Shown piece by piece: positions 1 through 12,729 of a stretch of DNA of 64,000 nucleotides. The position numbers and the translations under genes were made by a program. Numbering within the stretch: position 1 is the stretch's first letter; every line of letters begins with the position of its first letter. The notes under the pieces were generated by a model. It saw only the letters and a list, made by a program, of their open reading frames with translations. It did not search any database and was not told where the DNA came from. The stretch is from Sipunculus nudus. Lineage: Eukaryota; Annelida; Sipuncula; Golfingiida; Sipunculidae. The stretch is taken from assembly GCA_026874595.1 (NCBI GenBank), contig CM049318.1, forward strand, positions 2,167,741-2,231,740. Reading direction: 5' to 3'.

Positions 1-2261
1 ACATACAGAGAGACTTATTTATAACAAGATATGAATACTGATTTGTATATAAGGTGTAACGACCCGTCTCCTGTCCAGACATTTAGCCTGGTGTAAGAGA
101 AAAGGAGATGTGCGATCAACTGAGCACCTGTGGTTAGCTTTGAACCTCGGTTCCTGTTTTAACAGTTAGGTGTGATTTGACTTTTTAACAAATCCGGTGT
201 TTTAGGTAGCAATTGTTCCTATATAATGTTTTTGGCGTATGGAGTGATAATGAAGGAATCCAGAGACCCTGAACCTAGACCCACGTCAGCACAATATATT
301 AAGCATACGTTATGCCACCATGAGCCAAAACAGGAAGTACTTAAAGAAAATATGTTCCATATTAGCTGGAGATCATATATTAAGGTGTATTACTTGTTGG
401 TGGCATTTTCTATTGAATGATTATCGATTTTACCACACAATGAGAATGGTATGGCTCTATTAGTCTCATGGTACCCACCAGGCCCCTGAAGACTTACAAA
501 AGTTTAAACGGATCACTTAATATGACAAAATCATAGGAGTTTATAGGACTTTTAATATGGAGGGGAAACACAGAAGAATTAAGATCAGGGTCGACCAATA
601 ATTCGAGCCCATTTCGTTGAAACCCAAGTCCAGCATACCAAACTCCACTTAAATAAAGCAACTTTCAATGGCGAGATAGTAAGGTCCGCTGTTATATGTA
701 CCCGATAACACTCCCCATCTTGATAGCGTTCTGACTTAAGAATGAGGTAACTTAATTATCACAATTTGGTGAACTGTGTGGCAATAATTATAACTCAGAC
801 AATCAGGGTTTTGAACCCATTTTGGTTCAATGCTTTGACCTATATATCCGCCCTAAAACCAGAAACATACTGAGCGATGGGAGCATATTAAATTCAGCTA
901 GTTTTGTCTGAGGTGACAAAACTAGGCCTCCACCAAACTGTATCCAGTTGATATATAGTCCGCTTCTGTGCTGCAGTACAGACAAACTGTCACTAACAAG
1001 TTACATACTTGCTCAATGTGTACATGTTGAACTGTGTACTGCCCTGTCATTTCAAATTCATTATGAATACAAAAAGATTTGCAACCCTGAAGAGATAATA
1101 TTGATATTATTAATACTATGCTCAAATCATGTAAAAGTATAGCATCAATAAGGAAACTGACATAGTATGTCATGTAAATGCTAAATATACTGGTTACGTC
1201 TACCTTTGGTAGGGTTTACATTTTCATAAATGAAACATGCTTGTTTCAAACACCAGACGTGTACAGGATGAAAACACATTTTAGGTGTCAGAATCTGATT
1301 AAGCAGTCTACCCTGGATCCAGTATGTTTACATAGAAATATTTTTTTTCAATTTATTCATTGTCTTGAGCATTTACAGTACATGTACAGTATACAGAAGA
1401 AGTGGGATCGATGAAAGTATAGATTTGAAACGACACAATGCATGTCACAGTGACACATGAAAAGTAGGTTATGCTGCATCTAGAATTATCAGATATCAGT
1501 TTTTATATCAAGATAATTGATATAAGAATTATGGCGATATATTGTGATATCATAATATAAGTATCATGCATAGGAACTGCAGCTTTGTCATCACGTCACA
1601 ACTGTCAGTACTTAATGCCACATTTCTATAAGCTATGAAATTCAAAGTTTTTGTAGAAACTCGATTCTGTCAGTTTCGCATACACCGTCATTTATGTTGA
1701 ACATACCAATACCAACATAATTTTAATAATACAGTGATAACCTTTGAATAGAATTTCATATAATTCATTAAAATAAAAGTTACTGTTGAAAATAAACAAT
1801 TTTCTGAAAACAGAAATACCCTGGTGATGCCAGTTTCTGTAGATGATAATCCTGAAAGGACACATTTATGTAACGTATGGCAATGATAATACAAACGCAG
1901 CTGTCAAATAGCATGATAATTCCAGACATCGGTTACCATCCAAACATTGGACTGACAGGACAAAATACAACTCTGAGAGTAACAAGAACATACTAAATAG
2001 AGCGCACACCTCCACCCAGGCAATACGTTCAGATCAATCCCACTGGATCTGTCTCTTTATCCACTTTTGCACAAAATTTATTGGGACCTTCCCCAGTTCT
2101 TGTATTATCCCTCTCCAAATTTTCATGCCAGTCAGCTCAGTCGTGTTTGTGTAATACTACAACTGGTCAAACAGACCAACAAACAAGTACTGACACAGGT
2201 GAGTTCATACCCTCCTTGGGGGAGGTAATCCTACTATAACCTGAGTGAATGGCAATGACCT
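1..2261. other. AT-rich non-coding DNA, no gene recognised
   Basis: No ORF here resembles a known protein and no exon-like stretch with good splice signals was seen on either strand. One short stretch at about 1900-1937 (GCAGCTGTCA...CCAGACATCGGTTA) recurs in diverged form at about 18168-18205 inside the galactosyltransferase intron, so at least part of this flank is dispersed repeat. Confidence 0.6.
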
Positions 2262-2265
2262 AAAC

Positions 2266-4378
2266 AAGAAACCCATGGGTGACGGCGCTCAGCTGAAGTT
2301 TGAAATTTTTGCAAATGCAAAATATGCAAAATATTCTATTGTAATGTTTTTCATTTATATAAGAATATGAGAAGCTAAGAGGAAAGGGGCCCCTCCACTT
2401 GATTATAGTAAAGTTCTAAATATATGATTGCAAACTAATACCCTGACAAGACTGTCATGAAGAAAAACAGTAAAAGTTTTGGGATACTGTGATGCACATG
2501 AAAATATACAGATGGACAGGCAAGTGGACAGAATGGACTAATACCTTTATTTCACTTTCAAGGGAATAATGCATTTAAGTTTATATACAAGCCTATTTTT
2601 TTTAGCATATCCACTTTTTCCATTAAAAGTTTTTATCTGAATCATTTTTTTTTATTTACAAGTTTTATAATTTTTAATTAAAAAAAAAAACCCTGAAAAT
2701 ATACGTTAAAATGTTAGAATTGTTGCAAAAGTTGCAATCATTATATATCAAGAGTAAAAAAACTGAAAATATAAGTTAAAATATTATAATTGTTGCAAAA
2801 GTTGCAACCATTATATATCCAGAGTGTAGCTCATATTGGGTCAAATTATGCATACAAATATATTTTATTAATTTTAAATCACAAATGTTTAAAACTGAAT
2901 TTAAAAGAAAATAATGCCACAACATGGCATCTACAAGATAATTCCTTGAATCACTATTAAAAAGTTTTGCACATGGTACATGCTTAATGTTATTCACTGA
3001 AATAAAATAAAAGATTCAGTAAATTTGATAAAATAAAACATCTTTTCAAATACAGTATACACACTATATTGGTTAAATGAGGGACAAACAATATCATTGT
3101 GCTAATTACTATCTCAGCTTCAATTTATTACTGGAATTTCACACCTGGTAACGTTTTTACTCTTCTGAAGTAGGAAATTACTTATCTGATGAACATCCAC
3201 ACTTTCATAGCAAAACACCACTTGGTGGACACAATTAAATATGCACTTTAATCATTGTAACCCTGGTGGTACAATACAAAATCTGAATTGAAGCATAGCC
3301 TAGAATAAGAATGATTCAAATACAGAAAATAATAACATTCATCCAGTTTATGCACCATCGGGGGGGGGGGGGGGGGGGGAGTGCAGTGCAGAGGGGAAGC
3401 TTGCTGGTAGTGGCCAAGCTGAGCCAAGGCAAGTTGCCTGGGGTGGGTTACATAATGCAAGTGAAGGCTGTACTACTAGGTGGGCTAGATGTAAACAACA
3501 CTTGACATGGTGTATGAAAACTTGAATAAAAGCTACTCTTTTTTCAATCAATTTCTTTGAATTTCAGATTTTATAAATATATGCTGTGAAAATTATATCA
3601 ACAATGCACTGAATGACCTACAGTCACCAAAGTGGACTGCTTGACAATGTAAGGGAATACAACAAGAGCCTCCAAAAAAATTCAATAACTAGCCTAATTT
3701 TGCAGCTTTTATTTTCAAATTTCAGATTTTAACAGATTAAATCCTTATGTGTACATGCTGTGAAAATTAAATCCACAGTACTTACAGGAAAAAAAATGTG
3801 CCGTGGCCAAATTTGGGCAAAATTTTAGGTACCAATTTTATATTTTTGCCAATATTTAAAAAAAATTAATATATTTTGATCTAATTTTTGGTATACAATT
3901 AAATTTTGATTAATTAAAGTTGTATTACTGAAATAAAGTCCCTACCTTTAACACTTTTGGCCTTAAATGATCAAATATCTTTCCTGATTTTTTTACAAAG
4001 TCCATTATGTTTGGGCCCATAACTTTTTTAAATTAAATAATACTGACTTAATTTCTGGCATGTACATAGGAACTATATAGAGGAATATTTATGGTAAATA
4101 TGAAGAAAACCAGATGAGTAGTTTTGATTTAGGCAGTCCTGAAGTGTGAAACTAGATTTCTAATAAAAAATTGAGGTTTTTCCTTAATATCTCGAAGGAA
4201 CAAAGTCGCAAAGACCCAATTTTCGGCATGGCAGGATATTTTGGGGACATCTAATTGTATGCCGAATTTCAGATTCGTAGGTCCAATGGTGTCGAAACGT
4301 GCCAGTCTAACGGACGGACGACGGACAACGGACCACGACTATAGCTCAGATGACTTATAGTCAGCTGAGCTAAAAACG
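2266..4378. repeat. Candidate non-autonomous element with CTCAGCTGA ends
   Basis: The left end has ACCCATGGGT followed by GCTCAGCTGAAG (2271-2299). The right end (4342-4372) has an 8-bp stem, TAGCTCAG / CTGAGCTA, followed by AAAAA, preceded by a GGACGGACGACGGAC-type run. The ends share CTCAGCTGA in inverted orientation. Similar left ends occur at about 16521-16547, and right ends at 12191-12230 and 20655-20692. I infer a dispersed Helitron/HINE- or MITE-like family. Whether the whole 2.1 kb is one element is uncertain. It contains a G19 run near 3361-3379 and a 70-bp tandem duplication. Confidence 0.35.
2693..2832. repeat. 70-bp tandem duplication
   Basis: The stretch starting CTGAAAATATACGTTAAAAT at 2693 is repeated from 2763 with a few substitutions. 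Both copies contain TTGTTGCAAAAGTTGCAA and TCATTATATATC-like sequence. The period is 70 bp, with two copies. Confidence 0.8.
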
Positions 4379-4761
4379 TTATTCCACTGTAAACTTTGCC
4401 GATATAAGTCCCCTCGCCGCCAAAGTCTCTCCCCAGATGCTTGACACCTTAACTCTCACCCAAACGCTGTCCTCGGAGCACCTTCGTAATTAAATCATGT
4501 GCCCTTATCGATCCCTCACCGGTTAATTTATCCCAGTGTCTCACAAATGCTCATGGGAGCTACTATTTTGCATACACACTAAAACTCAGATGTCACAGGT
4601 CGCACATCGGAAGTATGTGTAAACCGCCAGTTATGACAAAGATGGAGGTGCTGCACGTTGTGCCATGTCCACAATACATCAGCTCTTAAGGCAGCAATAG
4701 CCATAATTCCCTGTAGCTAATTTCAATCCAAAAGTTGTTTTTAATTCATTATAGATCCCAC

Positions 4762-4891
4762 ACATTATTTTAGACCTGGTACAGTGTTCTATCTGATGGC
4801 ATACACATTTCTGAACTTTTCATTAATTCAACATGATTTTGTAACATTTAAAAAAAATCAGATAGAACACAGCACCAGATAAAAATAATGT
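4762..4891. repeat. Fold-back (inverted repeat) element
   Basis: The arm at 4762-4797 (ending GTTCTATCTGAT) is inverted-complementary to the arm at 4857-4891 (starting ATCAGATAGAAC), with a few mismatches and about 60 bp between them. It is non-coding. It could be a MITE remnant or a foldback hairpin. Confidence 0.7.
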
Positions 4892-5738
4892 ACACTGATT
4901 TTAGATATAAGCATTTTCCAGCGATACAACCTTAACATATACTGTTTTAGTCATAATATTTATTGAAATGTTAACTAGGTATTAAAGTTACAATGTCATA
5001 ATCTGTCATGCTGTGCTGTAAAACATCAAAGAAACTATACAATAAATTAAAACATGACATTCATAAGTTATAATGATCTGTTAATCCATTACAAAAATAT
5101 GCCATCAATGTCTACTACTCAATATATACATTTATGCAGTCTAGTACTTGGATCAGTGTTTTGTACAGAAATTTCTAACTGTACCTCATGTTCATTACTT
5201 TGGCAATCAGTGGAACAGTTCTTATCATAAAATTACCAAATCTTCATTGTAACTTTACCTAATATTTATTTCATCAAATGAATGCAAATATATTTTATTA
5301 CAAATCTTATACATTATTTTAATCAAATAATTTTTAATTAAAAGAAAAAAAAATATTTTTAACATATGTACATATATGAATTGTGCAAGTGCCACTGGTT
5401 TAACAAATGAAGATCTATAATTGCACCACCCATTTTTTAGACATAAAATAACTGAATAAAGTACAATTAAGTAAATTATAAGCTACAGCAGTGCATAAAA
5501 CACTGTAGATGATGAAACCATACATACAAAACAGCAACAGACCCCTGGGGTCTATATTTTATTCTGTGCCACATAACCCTGTGTGTAATGGATGATGAAT
5601 ATGAAATAAAACAGTGAAACTGACTGCAAATGCTATCCCAGCTGAAATCCAATACAAGTAGCACCGTCTCTAGTTAGCTTATCTCTAGTTATCTCTAGAT
5701 CTCTAGTTGCGGCAATTCCTGAGATTTTTGTAGCAAAT

Positions 5739-5908
5739 ACAGTTGAACCTGTCTGAAAGACCACCTGTCAAATTAGACCACCTGCCTATTAAGACAACCC
5801 TTAAGTGTACTGGAAGCATTCACACTGGTTATTACTGACCTTTCAGTTAAGACCATCTGTGAATTAAGACCAGTCCCCTTGGTGGTCTTATAACACAGGT
5901 TTCACTGT
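5739..5908. mobile_element. MITE with TIRs ACAGT..AACCTGT..AGACCACC
   Basis: The left end (ACAGTTGAACCTGTCTGAAA followed by GACCACC) is inverted-complementary to the right end (GGTGGTCTTATAACACAGGT followed by TTCACTGT), giving TIRs of about 27 bp. The total length is about 170 bp, and internal GACCACCTG/TAAGACCA repeats are present. It is too short to encode a transposase. A related TIR layout occurs at 27960-28131. Confidence 0.65.
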
Positions 5909-8090
5909 ATTACATTTTGTGAAATTGTAAAATTTTGTGATCCGCAAAAAGATAAAAATTCTGTTAAGAATTTTTCACTCACTTTATATTTAATTTCTCT
6001 AAGTAACTGTTTATAATGATATAAAAGCTAAAATTAAGCTTCCCTGATTTACCGAGGAAAAATCAGAAAAGATCATGCTTGCAAAAAGGTACCAACTCCA
6101 AAAGCTCATTTTTGAATATTGATCACATTTTGTACAAGTTTGCAACATTTGGTGATCATAGCTGTAATTTTTTTTTTTTTTCATATTTGGTAAAAAATGG
6201 TGGATAGTGTACAAAGTATACTGAAAATGAAACCTGTCAGATGGTTTTAACCTGAATGTCAACTAATGTAACAAAATCTAAGGAAAACAGACAAACGGTA
6301 CTTCAATCATGTTTAGTAGTTTTCTGTAGTACCATAACTGTTTATCACTTCCCCCTGGTGCTCATAGGTAAAATAAATTTTTTTTCTGTTTATTTTATTA
6401 TATCCATGGTATTTCTGTTCATGATAGTTTACTATTGTCCCTGGTCCTCACAATTCATCCATATCATAACAAAATTATACAGATACATTATTTAGTATTA
6501 AAATTTAGCTCTTACAGTAGACCCTTGATTATCTTAACAGCCTGAGAGCTAAAATAGTTCTAATAATTAAGTTTACAGAAATATAAACTAAATCATTTCA
6601 ATAGGATACTGCCATTTATTTTTAGATATATTAATGCTTATATCAGCCAGTGGTACTAAAATCTCTGACACTTGAAACTTCATAATCTGCTTTTAGTATT
6701 AACCATTCTATCAACATAATCATTCACGACACATAAAAAATAAGTACCTGATAATAACAACACATGACTTTAGAGTCATCGTCAACAAATGTTCAAGGGG
6801 TCCGACCTGTACTCCGCCCCTAAACATTAAAGTTCAGTAGTGTGCAGCGAAAAAAAAATTTAAAATAATTTATCCTTGAATCTATACTGAGAAATTTGAG
6901 GATATAATCATTAATACTACAGATTTTCTGGTAAAGGTAATTCACTGAATTTTTCTCACTTGCAGCCACATCATTGATCAGAAGATACAACTGGTTACAA
7001 AATTTGAGCAATACTATTCATTTACTCAAATTTCATCTTAGCAGAAATGTCCTGAAACCCTCAGCCTTACCTCAAGTTAACTGTATGAACACAAAAAGGA
7101 AAGTAGACCATACCCCATTGAAGAACGTCTCTTACATAAGAACTCCACATTGGTCCTACTGGTCAAGCTTGTATTATTGGACTATGTCAAGAAATGAATG
7201 TATTATAATGAATCAACAAAGTTCAAGAAAGGGACCGAGTTTCCGTGGGATATAAATATGACGAATTTCCTCACAATTTTATAACAAAACCCCGGATATG
7301 GTGCGTATATCCTCTTGGGAATTGATCTATTAAATAGTAATCGAATGGAAACCCTGGTTTCTAAAAGGTAACATTGAAGTCGCACACAGTTGATGTCGTA
7401 AAATAACGTAGTTCACGAAAGTCCTACTGGGTCATTACCTAATCACGTTTTTCCTTCTTCACTGGTACAACGGAATAAATTTGAACCTGACCGACGTCGT
7501 TTACGCAAACATGATATATTCTGTCGGAAAATTTGGTGACTGTGACATGGTTGTGGACAGGCCAGGAAAATGTAATTTTCGATAGTTAAAGATCAACATG
7601 GAATAATAAAGGAGGAAGCCTAGTTCAGTAGAGCATCATGGAATGTTTGGTTTCGTGCGCTGTCACTTGTCTACCTTAAGCCATTGGTGGATGTGGATGT
7701 TGATATGCAGTGGGTTTTTGGGGTGATCTCCCTCAAATTATGCAGAAGACTGACATTTCTTTTAAATAAATTTATCTTTTTTAAAGAGGAAGGTGTCAAT
7801 GCCCTGTAATGCACATTCTCTTGACAGGTTAATTCTTAGTGGGTGCCATTTCCTTGATAATAATTTATTACCAGAATTTGGGTCCTAAAATTGACCCTTT
7901 GATGTCTCTTATGATATTAATTTGAAGTGTTGCATAATACTCATTCTTTGATATGTTAAATTAATTCTGTTTTGGTCTGCTCAATACCTTTCTATATTAC
8001 TTTCTTGTTTTCACTTGTAGCATCATAAAAAAATACCACTGACCATTTTAAGAATAAATTGTTTCTTCCATCAATCAATCAACAATCTTT
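5909..8090. other. AT-rich non-coding DNA, no gene recognised
   Basis: Several short ORFs (60-93 codons) are present, but they lack recognisable domains and exon context. The first 100 bp beyond 6500 carry a CAGTAGACCCTTGATTATC-type string that may be a DNA-transposon end. Nothing else is supported. Confidence 0.55.
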
Positions 8091-8092
8091 TT

Positions 8093-9400
8093 GAAGATGT
8101 TGGTCCTGTGACCTTGACCTATGACCTCATGACCAAAAAATCAATTGGGGTCTTGCTTTTTCAATGGGACATATACAAGTCAAGGTTGAAATCTATACAT
8201 CAATAAAAGCAGGAATTATCATCCAGAAACTAATTTTTGGACAGATGGCTCCTGTGGCCTTGACCTTTGACCTTGTGACCCCAAAATTGATATTGATCAT
8301 CCACTTTTATATATAAATCAATAGAGGTCTAGATTTATTGATGGGCCATATATAAGTCAGGTTTGAAATCCATATATTAATCCAAGCTTGCATTATCATC
8401 TCAGGAACTAATTTTTGGACAGATGGCTCCTGTGACTTTCACCTTTGACCTTGTGACCTCATAATTGACAGGCGTCTTCCTCTATTGGCAGGGGAACTGT
8501 ATGTGCAAGATAAAATGTCTGAGATGAAATGTTTGGCTGAAAATGCATCCACATCTTTTTGAAGATGTGTCCTGTGACCTTGACCTTTGACCTCATGATC
8601 CCAAAATCAATTCGGGTCTTGCTTTTCCAATGGGACATATACAAGTCAAGTTTGAAATCCATACATCAATAAAAGCAGGCATTATTATCCAGAAACTAAT
8701 TTTTGGACAGATGGCTCCTATGACCTTCACCTTTGACCTTGTGACCTCAAATTGATAGGGGTCTTCCACTCTTGGCAGGTGATCTATATGTGCAAGATGA
8801 AATGTCTGAGATGAATTGTTTGGCTGAAAATGCATCCACAATCTTTTTAAAGATGTGTCCTGTGACCTTGACCTTTGACCTCATGACCCCAAAATCAATT
8901 CGGGTCTTGCTTTTCCAATGGGTCATATACAAGTCAAGTTTGAAATCCATACATCAATAAAAGCAGGAATTATCATCCAGAAACTATTTTTTTACATATA
9001 GCTCCTGTGGCCTTGACCTTTGTTCTTGTGACCCCAAAATTGATATGGATCATCCACTATTGGCAAGTGAGCTATATATTCAAGATGGAAGACCTTGAAA
9101 GTTTGGCTTAAAATGCATCCATAGTATTTTGTAAGATGCAAGTCCAGTGACCTTGACCTTAGACCTCTGGACCCGAGAACCTATAAGGTTCTTACTTTAG
9201 TAGTGGGCCATACATAAGTCACATTTGAAATCCATATGGCTATCAACACTGGATATATCATAAGAGGTGTGTGATTTTCACCAAATATGGACACATTAAA
9301 GGTCAAGGCCACTCTCATGGTAAAGGTCATGACCCAAATGTAAACAGACCTCATCCCATAGCCCATCTCTCTACATGTGCATAATATGAAAGAAATCTGT
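8093..9400. repeat. GACCTTGACCTTTGACC-rich dispersed/tandem repeat
   Basis: Blocks beginning TGTGACCTTGACCTTTGACC and running on through AATCAATTCGGGTCTTGC recur here. The copies starting near 8580 and 8868 are 288 bp apart and closely similar; less similar blocks start near 8113 and 9150. The minus-strand ORFs over these blocks resemble one another only because the repeats do. The same family appears at 11140-12000 and 18353-19050. It contains exact TGACCTTTGACCT strings at 8261, 8581 and 8869 (see findings). Confidence 0.8.
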
Positions 9401-9721
9401 CCATTAGTTTTTGACTTATAATGCTTACAGTACTGTCAAGTGGCAATTATGGGGGTATTAAAAGGCATAAAAACAAGAAAAGGATAATGAGTGGCGCCAC
9501 CAGTTTCTGGTATATCACAAGGCTATCCAAGATCTTTGGTCACCTTAATTTTTAGACCAGTCCATGCAAGCTTACTTGAGATATTTAAGAATTTGTGTTA
9601 TTTTCAGCAATAATTGACCTATTCAAGGTCAAGGTCATTCTCCTAGCATAGGTCATGACCCCATTTTAAATAGGCTTCGTCCCCTTACCTATATCCATAC
9701 AAATGTAAAGTTTGATTAAGA

Positions 9722-9972
9722 TCAGTGAAATATTTTCGAGTTATCCCGCTCACAAGATTTTTCTACGGCGGCGGCGGCAGGACTGCCATGAAACCATAGT
9801 ATCTCGACTTTGTCTGGAGATACAATTAAAACTGTAAGCCGTAACTGGTGCACCGGTGAAAAAAAATCAGTGAAATATTTTTTGAGTTATCCCACTCACG
9901 AGGTTTTTCTGCGGCGGCGGCCGGACCCTCGTGAAACCATAGTATCCCGACTTTGTCTGGGGATACAATGAT
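9722..9972. repeat. 144-bp tandem duplication with GGCGGCGGC core
   Basis: The string AGTGAAATATTTTCGAGTTA (9724) recurs at 9868 as AGTGAAATATTTTTTGAGTT. Both are followed by ATCCC(G/A)CTCAC, a CGGCGGCGG-type run, and GAAACCATAGTATC(T/C)CGACT. A similar tail occurs at about 18040-18115. This is probably the terminal part of a dispersed element duplicated in tandem. Confidence 0.7.
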
Positions 9973-11130
9973 GGTCTGAGGCAAAATGTATGGTTGTTGA
10001 GCTATCAGGAACTAATCCCACAGCTTGCTCGATACCTGTCAGTCTCAAAAGGAATACCACACAGGCCACATTTAAGATCAAAATATAGCAAAAGATCAAG
10101 GAAATCCATGCAAGAATTATTGTGAAACGGGTGCTTCCATATTAATTTTTATTCAATACAAGTCAACTGTACTGAGCTTTCATAAATGATGGTCATATTT
10201 ATTAAGAAATCTTTGACCCAATGCAAGATAACATTAATATACATCCCACTGCATTCACTTTAATAGTTCTTGAGATAATATGTTCTAAAGGAATTTAAAG
10301 ATGGCTTCCTGGTGGCCATATTGGATTTCTGACAGGTCGGAAATTGAACAACAAACATCCTCTAAAAGGGACCAAACATCATAAAAAAATCACAGAAACT
10401 GCCCTGGCAATGGATTTCTAAAATGGCTACCTGGCAGACATAATGGTTTTCTGACATGTCTGACATTTGATATCACACATCCTCCAATAAGACACTAAAC
10501 TTGTAGCAATTGCTTCAAAGAATGTAACAGTTATGAATGTCCAAAACAATTCAAAAGGCATGATCAGGTTGGAGAGCTCTCATATCAGATTTATGAACAT
10601 GCAAATGTAAAAAGTGCAAGTCCAATTTGTTTTAATTATCAGCTTGCTATTCAATGGGGTCAGCAGGGTAGGTAAACTGCAAAACCTAAAAGAAAAGAAA
10701 TGCAGAAAGCATCACTAAGAGTCTTGTAATCAAATAAAGCCATCCTAAATCCAGGTAAAGACCCACATATTATCAGAACAAACACTTGCTGGTATATCTG
10801 ATGATTTGTATAATAATATTCAGATATCTAGAAAACTAAGTTTATTGCTATGATTCCATGATATAAACTGCAAAATGTTCCCATCATTTTATAAATCAGT
10901 AGCTAAACCTTAACACTTAACTCTCATAGTCTTAATGCCTCCGGCAACAGTGTTTTTGTTATGCACTAATGATATATCCTTATCACTCCATGAGCTGATA
11001 CAAAAGGGAGTCATATATCACAAGTGTCACTGACAATTATGGGCACATAGTGAGATGTACCAGTTGTGAGTGCCATGGTTATATATACAAGAAAACAAGA
11101 AAAATAGAGATGGTCTACAAAATAAGTTAT
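9973..11130. other. Non-coding flank, no gene recognised
   Basis: There is no supportable gene. Two passages of the form AAGATGGCTTCCTGG...GACA(G/T)GTC (about 10300-10340 and 10425-10465) resemble each other and look like old repeat DNA. Confidence 0.5.
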
Positions 11131-11139
11131 TGTGAACAT

Positions 11140-12010
11140 CCTTGACCTATGCCCTTGGCCTTTTGCCCGCATATCAACTGGATTCTTTCTAAATGATGGG
11201 TAACTACTTACCACTTACATCTGGCCGGGTGTAATTACTTGGCAACCAATGAGTGAATAACTTAGACCTGTAACCTTTAACCTCCTGACCAGCTGACCTC
11301 AAAATCAATTAGTTATTTCTTCATGCAAAAAGACCCATAAATATGAAGTTTGAATCAAATTCAGTGATGCATAGATGTGGCATATGTGAAAGACTGAAGG
11401 TTTGGGTTGAACATTTTCACTTGAAATATGTTCACAAGCATTTAGAACAATATTGTGACCTTGACCTTTGACCTTTTGAACTCAACATCAATAGGCTTCT
11501 TTTCCTATTGGTAAGCAAGCCATATATGACAGATGGAAAGTATAGATTGAAAAGTTTGCCTTAAAATGACTCCACGCAAGAAGAGGGTGCTGTGAACTTG
11601 ACCTTTGACCTCAAAATCAACAGGTCTTTTCCCCTGTTGGCAGAGAAGCGATATCAGTGCTGAAAGGTTTGGAATGAAAGGTCTAGCTTGAAATGTGTCC
11701 ACAACCTTTTCAAAGAAGTGGATCCTGTGACCCTGACCTTTGACCTTGTGACTTCAACATCTATAGGATTCTTCTCCCACTTAGTAGGTGAGCTGTATGT
11801 GAAAGATCAAAGAATTGGGATGAAAGGTTTGGCTTAAAATGCATCCTGAGGCTTTTCAAAGAAGTTGGCTCTGTGACCTTGACCTTTGACCTTGTGACCT
11901 CAAAATAATTATGGTTCTTCCCCTGTTGGTAGGTGAGCTGTATGTGAAAGATGGAAGGTTTTGGATGAAAATTTTGGCTAAAAGAATTATTTCTGTGGGG
12001 TGCAAACACA
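11140..12010. repeat. Second cluster of TTGACCTTTGACC repeats
   Basis: Four or more diverged blocks each carry GTGACCTTGACCTTTGACC, then TCTTCCCCTGTTGG(T/C)AGGTG, then AAAATGCATCC or TTCAAAGAAGTG. Exact TGACCTTTGACCT strings occur at 11462, 11599, 11734 and 11880, roughly 140 bp apart. They lie just beyond the 3' end of the galactosyltransferase coding sequence and could be in its 3' flank or untranslated region. Confidence 0.75.
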
Positions 12011-12232
12011 CCCCATAACTTCGAGAATATAGGTCGCAGTGACCTAATTTCAGGTTTGCAAGGAGATCTTTTTAGAACCTCTAAGATTGCATAGGGTTCA
12101 TGGCCCTAGCCCCTACGGTTATGATTTGTGCCCTGCTAACGGCCGGCCGGCCAGACGGACAGACGGAAGGACGCCGGACAAAGACCCATCGCTATAGCCC
12201 AGCATGACTGAAAGTCAGCTAAGCTAAAAATT
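12011..12232. repeat. 3' end fragment of the CTCAGCTGAG-type element
   Basis: It ends with GGCCGGCCGGCC, GACGGACAGACGGA and a degraded copy of the hairpin TAGCCCAG...TCAGCTAAGCTA followed by AAAAA. This matches the right end at 4290-4378. Confidence 0.5.
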
Positions 12233-12510
12233 CTAAAATCTCATTTCAATCATCAGTGTTAAAGTGATCATTATGCTGACAAAGTGATCCTCAGTAGCTG
12301 GCAGCTCCAACTTAAGATGCTGCAAAATAATTTCAACCAAAATTTGAGGCTCAACATTTGGGGGTCGCCTTATACACGGGGTCATCTTATACAGACATTA
12401 ATACGGTAAATGTCCTGTCACCCCTTAACCATTGAAAATATATATCTCAAATTAGAAAATAACCAAAAAAAATTTTACTGACCAAATTTCTCGATAAAGA
12501 AATTTGATCC

Positions 12511-12729
12511 TCAACTTCCAAGAATTTTATTAATATCTTTTATAGATTTTGATTTTTTCTTTGATTTTTCTGATTGCTTGCCAGCCTGATTTGGGGCAAC
12601 ATTGAGGTCTTGGTGGCCGCTTTCGATGCCATACGGCCTCAAGTGGTACACGTAGTATTCCAAGTTGTACATCTGATCTGGTCCCATGTAGTGGAAGGTA
12701 ATGGGATAGTCACTCATACTGTCAGGACC
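12511..12729 (-). CDS. C1GALT1: C1GALT1-like coding exon 3 (C-terminus)
   Basis: The acceptor TTTTATGTTTGCAG ends at 12730. The exon opens in phase 0 with GPDSMSDYPITFHYM, continues with EYYVYHLRPYG and a Lys/Ser-rich tail, and stops with TGA at 12513-12511. It contributes 72 residues. The homology to the family C-terminus (FHY...YHLRPYG) supports exon identity. Upstream of the acceptor the frame runs into the minisatellite, which is intronic. Confidence 0.88.
   Translation of the reverse strand, partial: GPDSMSDYPITFHYMGPDQMYNLEYYVYHLRPYGIESGHQDLNVAPNQAGKQSEKSKKKSKSIKDINKILGS

Noticed and set aside
3248-3551. Proline- or glycine-rich ORFs
   Set aside because: They are translations of a G19 run; no homology or exon signals.
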